Assembly (NCBI RefSeq): GCF_038396845.1
Contig: NZ_CP151587.1
Location: forward strand, 1,524,001-1,588,000
Direction of reading: 5' to 3'
DNA: 64,000 bases
Origin: Gymnodinialimonas sp. 57CJ19
Lineage (GTDB): Bacteria > Pseudomonadota > Alphaproteobacteria > Rhodobacterales > Rhodobacteraceae
How positions within the stretch are numbered: position 1 is the stretch's first letter; every line of letters starts with the position of its first letter. Below the pieces are notes generated by a model. That model worked only from the letters and a program-made list of their open reading frames with translations. It searched no databases and had not been told where the DNA came from. The position numbers and the translations under genes are program-made. Shown here piece by piece: positions 35,754 to 44,661 of this stretch.

Positions 35754-37538
35754 TCAGGAGCTTACCTGTTCACGCAGGATCGAGGCGGTCATTGATATCA
35801 GAAGGTAGATGCCAGAAAAGACGACAAGTGCAAGCAGGGTCTTTTCAAATGCCTTGGGATAGGCGGCTTCGTCGGGGGCAATCGGGAAGACACCCATGGA
35901 AATATAGAGCGACTGGCGGTTCGCTTCGGTGCGGGCCGATTCCATCGCTTGCAGCGCTTCTGTCAGCATCAATTGACGGGTTTCCAGATCGGCTTGGGCA
36001 ATCACCAGTTCCGATTGGATGCGCGCAAGGGAGACCTCGCCCGCGGTTTCATTGGTCAGAGAGGCACGCAGTTGCGCGATCAGGGTTTCATAGCGGGCGA
36101 TATTGGCCTCCGCCACTTGCACGCGGGTCGCATTGGGGCGTGCGGCGGCGTTAATCTCGGCCAAGCGCAGACGTTCCTCTGTCAGCTGCATTTCATAGAC
36201 GCCGATCTGGTTAAACACTTGGTTTACCTCGGCTTCTGCCGACAAAACGCCCCGTTGTTCCTGCAGTTCCAACACGCGCATCTGCGCTTGCAGGGACCGT
36301 TCTTCGGCCTCTTGGAAACCTTCGCGGGCCCCGGCCATCTGGTCTTCGCGCAGGCGCGATGACATTTGGTCCACCCGCTCTTCGGCGTAACCGATCAGCG
36401 CTTCTGAAAACGCTTGCGAGGTTTGGGCATCGGCTGCGCGGACTTCCATGCGGATCAGGCCCTCTGTCGGGTCATAACCGATCGTCAGGTTGCGCAGGTA
36501 GGTGCTATACATCTGCTCGTCCGAGGCATCGGGGGCCAAGCGCACGAGCGGGTCGATATCATCGCCCGAGAAGTGATCGCGAAAGCCCAATTCCTCATCC
36601 AGCCGCAGCATCGCTTCGCGGCTTTCCAGATAGCTCTGAACGGTGATTGATTCTTGGACCGTCGCAAAGCTGGAGCCCCCCAACAGCCCGCCAAGCCCGC
36701 TGCCGCCAGACGAGGCTTCGGCCTTCTGGATCACGAATTCCGTGTTGGTGGCGTAGAGCGGCGTGGCAACGGCGTAGTAATAATAGCTGACTAGCATCGT
36801 GGGCAGGAACACAAACAGCGCCAGCCGGGTAGCGAGTTGGATCAACTTGCGGCGACGGCGATTGGCGATGTCGCGCTGCACGCCCATGATCTCGGCCGCG
36901 CGGGATTCGGCGGTATGGGCGACGCCTGCGGGTGGGGCTGCACCAACTTGGGTTGCGGGTACTTGGGCTGTTGCGGCCCGCACCGGTAGCGTGTTGCCGC
37001 TGGCGGCGGCACCGGCGGGCGCGGTGGTATTCTGGTTTTCGTTGATGACCAGTTCCAGCATGTTGGATTGCCCAAACGGATCAATCCCGCGTTTGCGCAG
37101 CTGGCGCACGGCGTCAAAGTCGGACGAGGGGCTAAGCCCGTGTTTCTGGGCGGAACGCCGCGCCATGCGCAGCTGTCGCCCTGTCAAACCCTCGGACCGG
37201 ATAGCGGCCAGTTCGGCCTCTTCGGATTGGGGGCTGGCCGCCGCGGGCGCCGCGCCTTGCGCTCGGTCTGCGGCCGCTGAACCCGGCAGGGCCATGTCGC
37301 CGAAACCGTCTTCTGTGTGGCTAGGCAGGCTTGTGTCTTCCACCGTAGGCTGTGGCGCCGCGCGGGGTGTGCGCGCTGCCGCGACACTGGCGGCTGCCGC
37401 CGCCGCCGCCGCGCTTGCGGTTGTTCCTGTGGCTGTCGCGCGCGCGTCCGCGGCCTCAGCCGCCCGCGCCTCACCGCCCGGTGCGTCGCCATCTGTGCGA
37501 CGAATGCGGAACTTCCTAGCTTTGGGTTTCGTAGTCAT
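35754..37538 (-). CDS. kpsE: Capsule polysaccharide export inner-membrane protein (KpsE/CtrB/BexC type)
   Basis: 594 residues from the ATG at 37538; a longer frame to 37613 mostly overlaps kpsT and is rejected. An unusual N-terminal extension of about 235 residues, rich in Ala, Pro and Arg, precedes the first membrane segment (LALFVFLPTMLVSYYYY). The periplasmic part has the typical ATNTEFVIQKAEA segment and a long coiled coil (about 330-500), and a second membrane segment lies near the C-terminus (LLALVVFSGIYLLISM). KpsE-type proteins link the ABC exporter to the outer-membrane Wza/KpsD part. Its start overlaps the end of the kpsT-like gene by 23 bases. No kpsM-like permease is in the window. 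Confidence 0.85.
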   Translation of the reverse strand: MTTKPKARKFRIRRTDGDAPGGEARAAEAADARATATGTTASAAAAAAAASVAAARTPRAAPQPTVEDTSLPSHTEDGFGDMALPGSAAADRAQGAAPAAASPQSEEAELAAIRSEGLTGRQLRMARRSAQKHGLSPSSDFDAVRQLRKRGIDPFGQSNMLELVINENQNTTAPAGAAASGNTLPVRAATAQVPATQVGAAPPAGVAHTAESRAAEIMGVQRDIANRRRRKLIQLATRLALFVFLPTMLVSYYYYAVATPLYATNTEFVIQKAEASSGGSGLGGLLGGSSFATVQESITVQSYLESREAMLRLDEELGFRDHFSGDDIDPLVRLAPDASDEQMYSTYLRNLTIGYDPTEGLIRMEVRAADAQTSQAFSEALIGYAEERVDQMSSRLREDQMAGAREGFQEAEERSLQAQMRVLELQEQRGVLSAEAEVNQVFNQIGVYEMQLTEERLRLAEINAAARPNATRVQVAEANIARYETLIAQLRASLTNETAGEVSLARIQSELVIAQADLETRQLMLTEALQAMESARTEANRQSLYISMGVFPIAPDEAAYPKAFEKTLLALVVFSGIYLLISMTASILREQVSS

Positions 37539-38175
37539 AAAGCTGCTTGGCCTCTTCCAGCGTGTCGAACTGATATAGTTTGCCATCCCGTAGAACGGCC
37601 GCGCGACGCGCAAATTTTTCTAGCGTTGTGGCCTGGTGCGACACGATAATCACGGTCGCGTTCTTCAGCCGTTCTGCAAGGATCCCACCGGCGCGCCGAT
37701 TGAACTCGGCGTCTGTGGAGTTCGGCATCCCTTCGTCAATCAGATAGATATCAAATTCCAACGCCAAAAGGAGAGAGAAGTTGAACCGGCCCCGCATTCC
37801 CGATGAATAGGTGCCCACGGGCATATCGAAATATTCTTCGATCCCGCAAACCCAACGGCAAAATGCCTCCACGTAGTCGGGGTCCAGCCCATAGAGCTGC
37901 GCGATGTAACGGGCATTTTCCATTGCGGATAGTCTGGTGATGATGCCGCCCATGAACCCCAGAGGAAACGAGATGCGGGCGTTGCGCGTGATCGTGCCCT
38001 CATCGGGTTTTTCCAGCCCGCACATCATGTTGATAAGTGTCGTTTTGCCGGTGCCGTTGGGGGCCAGAATGCCCATCGAGTAGCCGATATCCACACGAAA
38101 AGAGGCCCGGTCCAGGATCACCTTACGGCGCTCCCCGGTCCAAAAGGATTTCGAAACTCCTGAAAACTCCAACAT
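37516..38175 (-). CDS. kpsT: Capsule polysaccharide ABC transporter ATPase (KpsT type)
   Basis: 219 residues, standard length. Walker A ILAPNGTGKTT, the KpsT-type signature YSSGMRGRFNFSL, Walker B FDIYLIDEGM and the switch His in VIIVSHQ are visible. It would energise export of a capsule polysaccharide together with a KpsM permease (not seen here) and KpsE. First gene of the kpsT-kpsE-kdsA-mscS set; an imperfect inverted repeat upstream at 38246-38268 could be part of its control. Confidence 0.93.
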   Translation of the reverse strand: MLEFSGVSKSFWTGERRKVILDRASFRVDIGYSMGILAPNGTGKTTLINMMCGLEKPDEGTITRNARISFPLGFMGGIITRLSAMENARYIAQLYGLDPDYVEAFCRWVCGIEEYFDMPVGTYSSGMRGRFNFSLLLALEFDIYLIDEGMPNSTDAEFNRRAGGILAERLKNATVIIVSHQATTLEKFARRAAVLRDGKLYQFDTLEEAKQLYDYETQS

Positions 38176-38245
38176 CGTTTGCGTCGCCCAATATTGCCTG
38201 CCAGCGCATCTCGTCTTAGGCGCGAGATGTCACCATTCTGGAAAC

Positions 38246-38268
38246 ATACCACCCCATTGGGGCAGTAT
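38246..38268. promoter_or_regulatory. Imperfect inverted repeat upstream of kpsT
   Basis: ATACCACCCCATTGGGGCAGT plus AT: arms ATAC/GTAT and CCCC/GGGG around ATT. It lies 70 bases upstream of the kpsT start and 81 bases past the nhaA stop. It could be an operator; no known consensus is recognised. Confidence 0.35.
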
Positions 38269-38349
38269 TATGTCTATTCCCTTACCAATCACAGGGAATT
38301 TTCGATGAATTGTCGCAACTCGGCGGACTATTGCAAGCCTTCCCGGAGG

Positions 38350-39612
38350 TCAAAGCGCACGCTTCTGGACCCGTGTGAGCTTGCCCATGACCAGGGAAAT
38401 GGCCGCTGCCCCGAATGAAAGTAACGCCCCCATCTTCGCTGCATCCTGAATCGGGCCTGCCTCAAACGCCACGGAGGCCACGAAAAGCGACACGGTGAAA
38501 CCAATGGCCGCCACGCATCCGATCACCACAAGGTCGATCATCCGCATGCCCTTGGGCAGCCCCAGACCAAGGGGTTTCGCGGCCAACCAGCCGAACAGGA
38601 AAATTCCCACCGGCTTGCCGATCAACAGCCCCGCCAGCACCAGCCAGGTGGGTTCTCCGATCGCCGAGAACGCCACGCCTGCGTTCATCAGGCCAAAAAG
38701 GCCAAGAATGATTTCGACGGGGTATTTCAGCGCCTGTTGCATGGTGTTCAAAAGATCGTGCAGATGCACCTCGGCGGCGGAAAATATGCCAAAAGCGCGG
38801 TCTGCGTGGGGGACTGTCAGAACAACGGGCAACAACCCAAGAGCCGGGTGCAAACCCGCTTGCATGAACCCGTACCAGCTGGCGCAGCCCGCCAGGAGGT
38901 AGGGCCAGAACGACAATTTCTTGCGCGCCCAAGTGGAGCGGCGGCGCACCTGGTCGCCTCGGTCCAGGTAGCGCGGCAGCCAGTTCGCCAGCACATAAAC
39001 GCTGATCGCCGCCCCAAACGACAGCAAAAGCCACACCGGGGCCAAGTCGCCCGAGGGGTAGAAAATTGCCAGAATCAGCAGGCCTGCCGCGTCATCGGCT
39101 ATCGCCAACAGAAGCAGGAAACGCACCGCAGGGTGGCCCGCGCCAAAGACCATGCGACCGATCAGGTAGGAAAAGGCAATGTCCGTCGCCGTGGGTATGG
39201 CCCATCCGTTGGCCACTGCGTCAAAGGTGGTGGAGCCCAAGACGTAAGCGATGCCGAGATAGACAGAGATCGGCCCAATCATGCCTCCGAGGGTTGCAAC
39301 CAGGGGCGTGGCCGCCTTCTTGCCGCGCAGGGCGCCGTTTTCAAGCACCACGGCCTCCCACACCTCTTTTGCGGCGATGGCGAAAAACAGCGCCATAAGC
39401 ACGTCGTTTACAAGGTAATGCAGGGTCAACTCTCGGGTGATGTGGCCTTGGCCGTCATCGTGCAGATGGCCGATCGGGGCATCGGCCCAGATCACGTATT
39501 CGGTAAACCCGTGGTAGCTGGCGATGTCGATATTCGCCCAAACCAACGCAATGATCGCGCCCGTGATCAGAAGCAGCGAATAGCCGTTGATGAAGTCCCA
39601 AACCCGATACAT
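38350..39612 (-). CDS. nhaA: Na+/H+ antiporter NhaA
   Basis: 420 residues from the ATG at 39612, preceded by GGGGG; a GTG at 39636 is the alternative start. About eleven to twelve membrane helices. The family's ion-binding region is visible in ATDIAFSYLIGRM and LLLAIADDAAG, whose Asp pair corresponds to the essential aspartates of E. coli NhaA. Exchanges sodium for protons in the inner membrane and protects against salt and alkali, sensible in a marine organism. It stands alone on the minus strand between the permease and kpsT genes. Confidence 0.93.
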   Translation of the reverse strand: MYRVWDFINGYSLLLITGAIIALVWANIDIASYHGFTEYVIWADAPIGHLHDDGQGHITRELTLHYLVNDVLMALFFAIAAKEVWEAVVLENGALRGKKAATPLVATLGGMIGPISVYLGIAYVLGSTTFDAVANGWAIPTATDIAFSYLIGRMVFGAGHPAVRFLLLLAIADDAAGLLILAIFYPSGDLAPVWLLLSFGAAISVYVLANWLPRYLDRGDQVRRRSTWARKKLSFWPYLLAGCASWYGFMQAGLHPALGLLPVVLTVPHADRAFGIFSAAEVHLHDLLNTMQQALKYPVEIILGLFGLMNAGVAFSAIGEPTWLVLAGLLIGKPVGIFLFGWLAAKPLGLGLPKGMRMIDLVVIGCVAAIGFTVSLFVASVAFEAGPIQDAAKMGALLSFGAAAISLVMGKLTRVQKRAL

Positions 39613-39673
39613 TTCTGCCCCCACTGGTCGCTCCACGGGTGATTAACCAATGGGGGGGTATGCGTCCATCCTC

Positions 39674-40699
39674 TTAAGCGACAAGGCTCCAACCGATCCC
39701 GGCGATCACGGCGCCGGTCAGGGCAAGGCCGATATAGGCCACAAAGACGCGCGGTTTCACCAGCGCCCAGACAGCGACGGCGGCGGGGATGCAGCTGACA
39801 CCACCCGCAACCATGAAGGCCATGCCTGCGCCGGGGCTCATGCCTTGCTCCATCAGACCGCCGACCAGCGGCACCGCGGCGTAGCCGTTGAGGTAGGCGG
39901 GCGCTCCCACCAAGGCCCCCAGAAAGATTGGCGTCAGGCCGTCGCCGCCGATGACCCGAGCGATCAGGTCCGCGGGCACGTAAGAGATCAGAAGCGATTG
40001 CAGCAGGTAGGCAAACATCAACCATTTGCCCAGGAACAGAAAGTTGTCCCAAGTCGTGCGCCCAAAGGTGCTGCGTCGGTCAGACTCTTGCCAGAACTTC
40101 CAGTTCAGGGTCATTTTCTTGGCGCTACAGCAGCCCATAGCGGCGGGTTGTTGGCGTAAAGGGTCAGCGAAGATGGCGCTGTTTGCCAGCAGTTTCACCG
40201 TCAATCCGCCCATGATCCCAAGACCTACAGCGGCAATGGTCTTGGCCACGGCGAAGTCAAAGCCGATGCCGCCCGCAGTGATCGAGAACATCGCTGGGTC
40301 CATGAGCGGCGAAGCAAGCCAGAAGGCCATGACCGCCGAAAGCGGTGCGCCCGCCGCCAGAAGCGCGGCGACGAAGGGGATGACTTGGCATGAGCAGAAC
40401 GGCGAGAGCCCGCCAACGATTGCCCCCATCAGGATCATCCGGGTCTCGCGGCCCTGAAAGGCGCCGTCCAACAGACGCTCGGACCCGGTGGCCTTCATGT
40501 AGCCGATGGCCAGTACCGCGAAGAGGATGAAGGGCAGGGTGCCCCAGAAATGCTCTAGCGTTTCCTCGATCGTTGGCACCACGGCGGGGCGGTCAAAAAG
40601 CGCAAGGACGAGCAGGATGAGAACGCCGGTCAGCGCTACACGGTCCACCCGGCCCCAGAGCGTGGGCAACAGCCGGGGGGTAAGGGATTGATCAGCCAT
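39674..40699 (-). CDS. Permease of the YraQ/UPF0718 (DUF318) family
   Basis: 341 residues, about eight to nine membrane helices. The family motif GGLSPFCSCQVIPF is present in the first half, and the second half has a matching ALVGAPAYLNGYAAVPLVGG segment; a Cys pair (MGCCSAKK) sits in the central loop. Such permeases are often encoded with ArsR-type regulators and are linked to metalloid or metal handling, but substrates are poorly known. Its start overlaps the ArsR-type gene by 8 bases, so the two form an operon. Confidence 0.82.
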   Translation of the reverse strand: MADQSLTPRLLPTLWGRVDRVALTGVLILLVLALFDRPAVVPTIEETLEHFWGTLPFILFAVLAIGYMKATGSERLLDGAFQGRETRMILMGAIVGGLSPFCSCQVIPFVAALLAAGAPLSAVMAFWLASPLMDPAMFSITAGGIGFDFAVAKTIAAVGLGIMGGLTVKLLANSAIFADPLRQQPAAMGCCSAKKMTLNWKFWQESDRRSTFGRTTWDNFLFLGKWLMFAYLLQSLLISYVPADLIARVIGGDGLTPIFLGALVGAPAYLNGYAAVPLVGGLMEQGMSPGAGMAFMVAGGVSCIPAAVAVWALVKPRVFVAYIGLALTGAVIAGIGWSLVA

Positions 40700-41039
40700 G
40701 ATTATGTCCGTTTTCTGAAAGGTCCCAAGCCACGTCCGCGCAGCATTCCGCCACGAGAAACGCCGAGAGGGCGTTGATTGCTGTATGATCGATGCTCGAC
40801 AAGATACGCCGACCGTCCTTGCGTTGGGCCACGAGCCCCGCAGAGACGAGTTGTTTCAGGTGGTGGGTCAGGACAGAGCCGGTGACACCCACGTCGTTGC
40901 CCAAATCGCCCATGGTCAGCCCTTCCGGGCCGGCGCGCACCAAACGGCGCACGATGGCGAGGCGTTGCTCGGACCCAAGGGCGGCAAAGGCCGTGGCGGC
41001 AAGGGTGATTTCGGGTAGGGGCGGTGCTGTTTGTTTCAT
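40692..41039 (-). CDS. ArsR-family transcriptional regulator
   Basis: 115 residues with a winged helix (LGSEQRLAIVRRLVRAGPEG, then VTGSVLTHHLKQLVSAGLVA). A Cys pair in VAECCADVAWD near the C-terminus and terminal His residues (ENGHNHG) could bind a metal or metalloid. These regulators repress their own operon and release DNA on metal binding. It is the first gene of the permease operon, and a 7+7 inverted repeat lies directly in front of it at 41041-41058. Confidence 0.88.
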   Translation of the reverse strand: MKQTAPPLPEITLAATAFAALGSEQRLAIVRRLVRAGPEGLTMGDLGNDVGVTGSVLTHHLKQLVSAGLVAQRKDGRRILSSIDHTAINALSAFLVAECCADVAWDLSENGHNHG

Positions 41040-41040
41040 G

Positions 41041-41058
41041 TTTCTATATTTATAGAAA
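41041..41058. promoter_or_regulatory. Likely ArsR-type operator
   Basis: TTTCTATATTTATAGAAA: perfect 7-base arms around ATTT, immediately upstream of the ArsR gene start (41039). Such short AT-rich palindromes are typical ArsR/SmtB sites. A binding site so near the start would block transcription or translation of its own gene. Confidence 0.55.
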
Positions 41059-41115
41059 TAAGGAATTGTCGTCTACCCCCCTTTCGGTCCTGTGTCTGTT
41101 GGCTAGATTGGACCG

Positions 41116-41700
41116 ATGAATATTTCGGACGACATCGCAGGGTGCCGCCTTTGTGCGGAACGATTCGCGCAGACACACTCGGCCCACGCGCCGCGCCCGG
41201 TGGTGTGGTTTCGCCCCAGCGCCCGTATCTTGATCGCGGGGCAAGCGCCGGGGGCGAGGGTCCATGCCTCGGGGCGGCCGTTCACCGATCCTTCGGGCGA
41301 CCGCCTACGCGACTGGATGGGGGTGGATGAGGCGACGTTCTACGACCGCGACCTTGTGGCGATCTTGCCGATGGCGTTCTGTTTCCCCGGCTATGACGCG
41401 AAGGGATCGGACCTTCCGCCGCCGAAGATCTGCGCCAAGACATGGCGCGCCCCGGTGCTGGGCGCTTTGGAAGACGTCCGGCTGACCCTTTTGGTGGGCG
41501 GCTACGCCCAGGCGTGGCATTTGCGCGACAAGGCCACCGTAACCGCGCGGGTTGAAGCATGGCGCGACCATGGGCCCGACGTCTTTCCCTTGCCTCATCC
41601 CTCGTGGCGCAATACCGCGTGGCTCAAACGCAATCCGTGGTTCGAGGAGGAGCTTTTGCCCGCCCTACGCGCCCGAGTGGCTGAGGAATTGGCAAGATGA
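41116..41700 (+). CDS. Uracil-DNA glycosylase family protein
   Basis: 194 residues. The N-terminal CRLCAERFAQ has a Cys pair, then RILIAGQAPGARVHASGRPF, the family's active-site region (GQAPG), and the C-terminal PLPHPSWRN with the HPS motif. Related proteins remove uracil or are orphan members of this superfamily. It is transcribed away from the arsR gene and overlaps the next gene at ATGA, so the two are coupled. Confidence 0.8.
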   Translation: MNISDDIAGCRLCAERFAQTHSAHAPRPVVWFRPSARILIAGQAPGARVHASGRPFTDPSGDRLRDWMGVDEATFYDRDLVAILPMAFCFPGYDAKGSDLPPPKICAKTWRAPVLGALEDVRLTLLVGGYAQAWHLRDKATVTARVEAWRDHGPDVFPLPHPSWRNTAWLKRNPWFEEELLPALRARVAEELAR

Positions 41701-42470
41701 CCCCATTGGACGAGGCCTTCACGGTCATGGAAACCGCCCCCGATGACGCAAAGCTGCGCTTGGCGTGGTTCGACCGTCTGGCCGCGTCCGAGATGTTCTT
41801 GCTGCTGGAGGAAGAGGCCGCCGGCGACAGCATCAAACCCAAGGTCTTTGCCGTGGATGGCGCGGATCTGGTGGTGGCCTTCGATCGGGAAGAACGATTG
41901 GTCGCTTTCGCGGGCGATGTGGCGCCGTTTGTGGGCATGTCGGGCCGGGTCATGGCGGGCATGTTGGCGGAGGCTGGTTTGGGTCTGGCAGTGAATTTGG
42001 GAACGGACTTTGAGACGGTGCTGGAGGCAGAGGCGATTGGCTGGTTGTCGGGCACCTTGGCGCAAGCACCCGAGGCCGTAGAAGACCGCCCCGATGAGGT
42101 GTTGCCGCCCGAAGGCTTGCCGGAAACCTTGCTGACAGCGCTGGACGCGCGGTTGGCGACGACCCACGGGAGGGCGTCGTTGGCCTATTTGGTGGCGACG
42201 AAATACGACGACGGACGTCGGGGGCATTTGCTGGCGTTCGTTGAGGCGATGGACGGCTATGAGGGCGCATTGGCGCAATTGGTCGGCGACGCGCTGAGTT
42301 TCTCGGGGTTGGAGGCGGGCAGTTTGGATGTGGGCTTTTTCAAAGCCACGGACCCGATGTGCGCCACGTTCGCCAAGGTCGGCTTGCGGTTTGACTTGCC
42401 GCAACTGGCGGACCCGATCGTGGCCGCAGCACCGGGCAGCGACCCGGAGAACCCGCCGCGTTTGCGGTGA
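41697..42470 (+). CDS. SseB-family protein
   Basis: 257 residues, soluble. The N-terminal half (LDEAFTVMETAPDDAKLRLA through VFAVDGADLVVAFDREERL) fits the SseB N-terminal domain; the second half (LPETLLTALDARLA, then RASLAYLVATKYDDGRRGH) fits its C-terminal domain. SseB was named in enteric serine metabolism but the function is not settled. It overlaps the glycosylase gene by 4 bases and is followed by a hairpin with a T run. Confidence 0.78.
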   Translation: MTPLDEAFTVMETAPDDAKLRLAWFDRLAASEMFLLLEEEAAGDSIKPKVFAVDGADLVVAFDREERLVAFAGDVAPFVGMSGRVMAGMLAEAGLGLAVNLGTDFETVLEAEAIGWLSGTLAQAPEAVEDRPDEVLPPEGLPETLLTALDARLATTHGRASLAYLVATKYDDGRRGHLLAFVEAMDGYEGALAQLVGDALSFSGLEAGSLDVGFFKATDPMCATFAKVGLRFDLPQLADPIVAAAPGSDPENPPRLR

Positions 42471-42476
42471 GGGGGG

Positions 42477-42505
42477 AAGGGGGCCAGCCCCCTTGGCGAC
42501 TTTTT
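42477..42505 (+). terminator. Likely intrinsic terminator
   Basis: AAGGGGGC (42477-42484) pairs with GCCCCCTT (42487-42494), followed by GGCGAC and five T at 42501-42505. It lies 7 bases after the SseB-like stop codon. Confidence 0.55.
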
Positions 42506-42565
42506 CAGGGAAAAAGCGCGCCTACCCCCGGAGGTGTAAGGCCAAGGTGAAGGGGTGGTTGCGTG

Positions 42566-43510
42566 TCAGTAGCCTAGGTCACGGTTGACGAGATGGAGGA
42601 AGGGCTCTCCTGCTTCGCCGCGGCGGATGTTTTCAACGATGATCTGAGAGGCCGTGTCCGGGCGCGTCTCGGACGCGATGTGGGGGGTGACGGTGACATT
42701 GGGGTGGGCCCAATAGGGATCGGTCGCGGGCAGAGGCTCGGTTCGGAACACGTCGAGGGTGGCGTGGGCGATATGGCCGCTGTCGAGGGCAGAGAGGAGC
42801 GCCGCATCGTCGATCAAGGGGCCACGGCCGGGGTTGATGAGTATGGCCCCCTTGGGCAGCGCGGCGAGGGTGTCGGCGTTGACGATGTTCTCGGTCGCGG
42901 GGGTGTCGGGCAGCAGGAGGATGACGATTTGCGCCTCAGAGAGTGCCGCGGTGAGGCCGTTGTCGCCGTGATGGGTTTGCACATTCTCGATGGTCTTGGC
43001 GGAGCGGGACCAGCCGCTGACCGGGAAGCCCAGTTGGTGGAGCGCTTTGGCAACCGCTTGCCCCAAAGCGCCGAGACCAAGGACGGTAACGGGGCGGTTG
43101 CGGGCCAGGGGAGGGACGCTGTCGTTGCGCCAGGTGCCGTCTTGCCCTTGGAGATGGGTATCCATGCCGAGGTGATGACGCAGGGTGTGCCCAACGCACC
43201 ATTCCACCATGCCCTCGGTCAGGCCCGTGTCCACCATCCGGGCGAGGGGCGCTTTGAGGGTGGTGTTGCCGGTAACTTCTTCCACCCCGGCCCAGAGGTT
43301 CAGCACGGCCTTGAGGCCTGTGTAGGGCGTGAAGTCCTGTACCGGGGAATTGGGGGCGTAGACGATATAGTCGATCTCGGCCGGGGTGTCGGTGTCAGTC
43401 GTCAGTCCCGTGTCGCTGATGCCTGCCGCCGCGAGGGCGTGGCGCAGGTGGGGCTCGTAGATAATCCACCGCTCGGATTTGGCGGCGAAGAGGATGTTTG
43501 GGGCGGGCAT
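42566..43510 (-). CDS. D-isomer-specific 2-hydroxyacid dehydrogenase (glyoxylate/hydroxypyruvate reductase type)
   Basis: 314 residues, GhrA-like length. NAD(P)-binding motif VTVLGLGALGQAVAKAL, followed by the usual SGWSRS. Catalytic residues: Arg in INPGRGPLI, Glu in VFRTEPLP and His in VTPHIASETR. It reduces glyoxylate or hydroxypyruvate to hydroxy acids in the cytoplasm. It ends the row of minus-strand genes that starts with mreB, 11 bases after rodA, so read-through transcription is possible. Confidence 0.88.
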   Translation of the reverse strand: MPAPNILFAAKSERWIIYEPHLRHALAAAGISDTGLTTDTDTPAEIDYIVYAPNSPVQDFTPYTGLKAVLNLWAGVEEVTGNTTLKAPLARMVDTGLTEGMVEWCVGHTLRHHLGMDTHLQGQDGTWRNDSVPPLARNRPVTVLGLGALGQAVAKALHQLGFPVSGWSRSAKTIENVQTHHGDNGLTAALSEAQIVILLLPDTPATENIVNADTLAALPKGAILINPGRGPLIDDAALLSALDSGHIAHATLDVFRTEPLPATDPYWAHPNVTVTPHIASETRPDTASQIIVENIRRGEAGEPFLHLVNRDLGY

Positions 43511-43521
43511 GGGCAGTTCCT

Positions 43522-44661
43522 TCAGCGGGCGCGGTGCACATGGGCTGATTGCACCAAACCGAAGGCTGCCATCAAGACCAACATCGCCGATCCGCCGTAA
43601 CTGACCAGCGGAAGCGGCACGCCCACCACGGGGGCAAGGCCCATCACCATCGCCATATTCAGCGCGAAGTAGAGAAAGAAGGTCACCGCGACGCCCATCA
43701 CCATGAGGGACGCATAGCGATCACGGGCCATCATCGCGGTGGCGATGCAGAAGACGAGGATCAACACGTAGAGCAGTAGAAGAGAAGCGCCGCCGATGAA
43801 GCCAAATTCCTCGGCTAATGTGGGGAAGATGAAGTCGGTATGGCTTTCGGGCAGGAAATCCCCTTGGATCTGGGTGCCCTGCATATAGCCGCGCCCGGTC
43901 CACCCGCCTGAGCCCAGGGCAATCTGGCTTTGGGTGATGTGATAGCCATCCCCCAAGGGGTCGGAGGAGGGGTCAAGGAAGGTATCAATTCGTCCGTATT
44001 GGTAATCAGCCAGCAGTTGCCACCCCGTGCCTCGGCTGGCGAAGACCGCTGACACGGCGCCCACCGCGATGCCGATGACTGACACGAAGTAGAGCCAATG
44101 CATTCCCGCCATGAACATCACCGACCCGCCCCCCATCAGGATCAGCATGGATGTCCCAAGGTCCGGCTGGATGAATGTCAGCCCCACCGGCAGTCCGATG
44201 ATCGCCAGAGGAATGGCCACGTAGAGCGGGTGAGACACCTTCCCCAGATCGAGCCAGTCGTAATAGGCGGCCAACATCATCACCACGGTGATTTTCGCCA
44301 CTTCGGACGGTTGTAGGCGCATGAAGCCAAGGTCAATCCAGCGCTGGGCGCCGCCGCCGGACACGCCGAAGAACTCCACCCACAGCAACAGGATCAGGCC
44401 GACGATATAGGCCAGCACGGACATGTTGCGCCAGAACCAGATCGGGACCATGGCGATCATCAGCATCACGGTGAAGCCCAGCGCGAAGCGGATCATCTGC
44501 GCCTCGGCCCAGGGGCTGAACGAGCCTCCGGCGACAGAATAGAGCATCAGCCAGCCCACTGCCGCGACCGAGGTGATCAGCAGCGCCAAGGCCCAGTTCA
44601 GGTGCAGGATCTTGCGCCAGCCTGTGGGGGTAGATTTGACGTTGTACTCCAGAAAGCTCAT
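43522..44661 (-). CDS. rodA: Rod-shape SEDS glycosyltransferase RodA
   Basis: 379 residues, about ten membrane helices. SEDS-family segments: SVAGGSFSPWAEAQMIRF, FIQPDLGTSMLILMGGGSVM, and the C-terminal VGVPLPLVSYGGSAM. RodA polymerises lipid II into glycan strands for side-wall growth with PBP2. It overlaps the PBP2 gene by 4 bases, the usual pairing. Confidence 0.95.
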   Translation of the reverse strand: MSFLEYNVKSTPTGWRKILHLNWALALLITSVAAVGWLMLYSVAGGSFSPWAEAQMIRFALGFTVMLMIAMVPIWFWRNMSVLAYIVGLILLLWVEFFGVSGGGAQRWIDLGFMRLQPSEVAKITVVMMLAAYYDWLDLGKVSHPLYVAIPLAIIGLPVGLTFIQPDLGTSMLILMGGGSVMFMAGMHWLYFVSVIGIAVGAVSAVFASRGTGWQLLADYQYGRIDTFLDPSSDPLGDGYHITQSQIALGSGGWTGRGYMQGTQIQGDFLPESHTDFIFPTLAEEFGFIGGASLLLLYVLILVFCIATAMMARDRYASLMVMGVAVTFFLYFALNMAMVMGLAPVVGVPLPLVSYGGSAMLVLMAAFGLVQSAHVHRAR

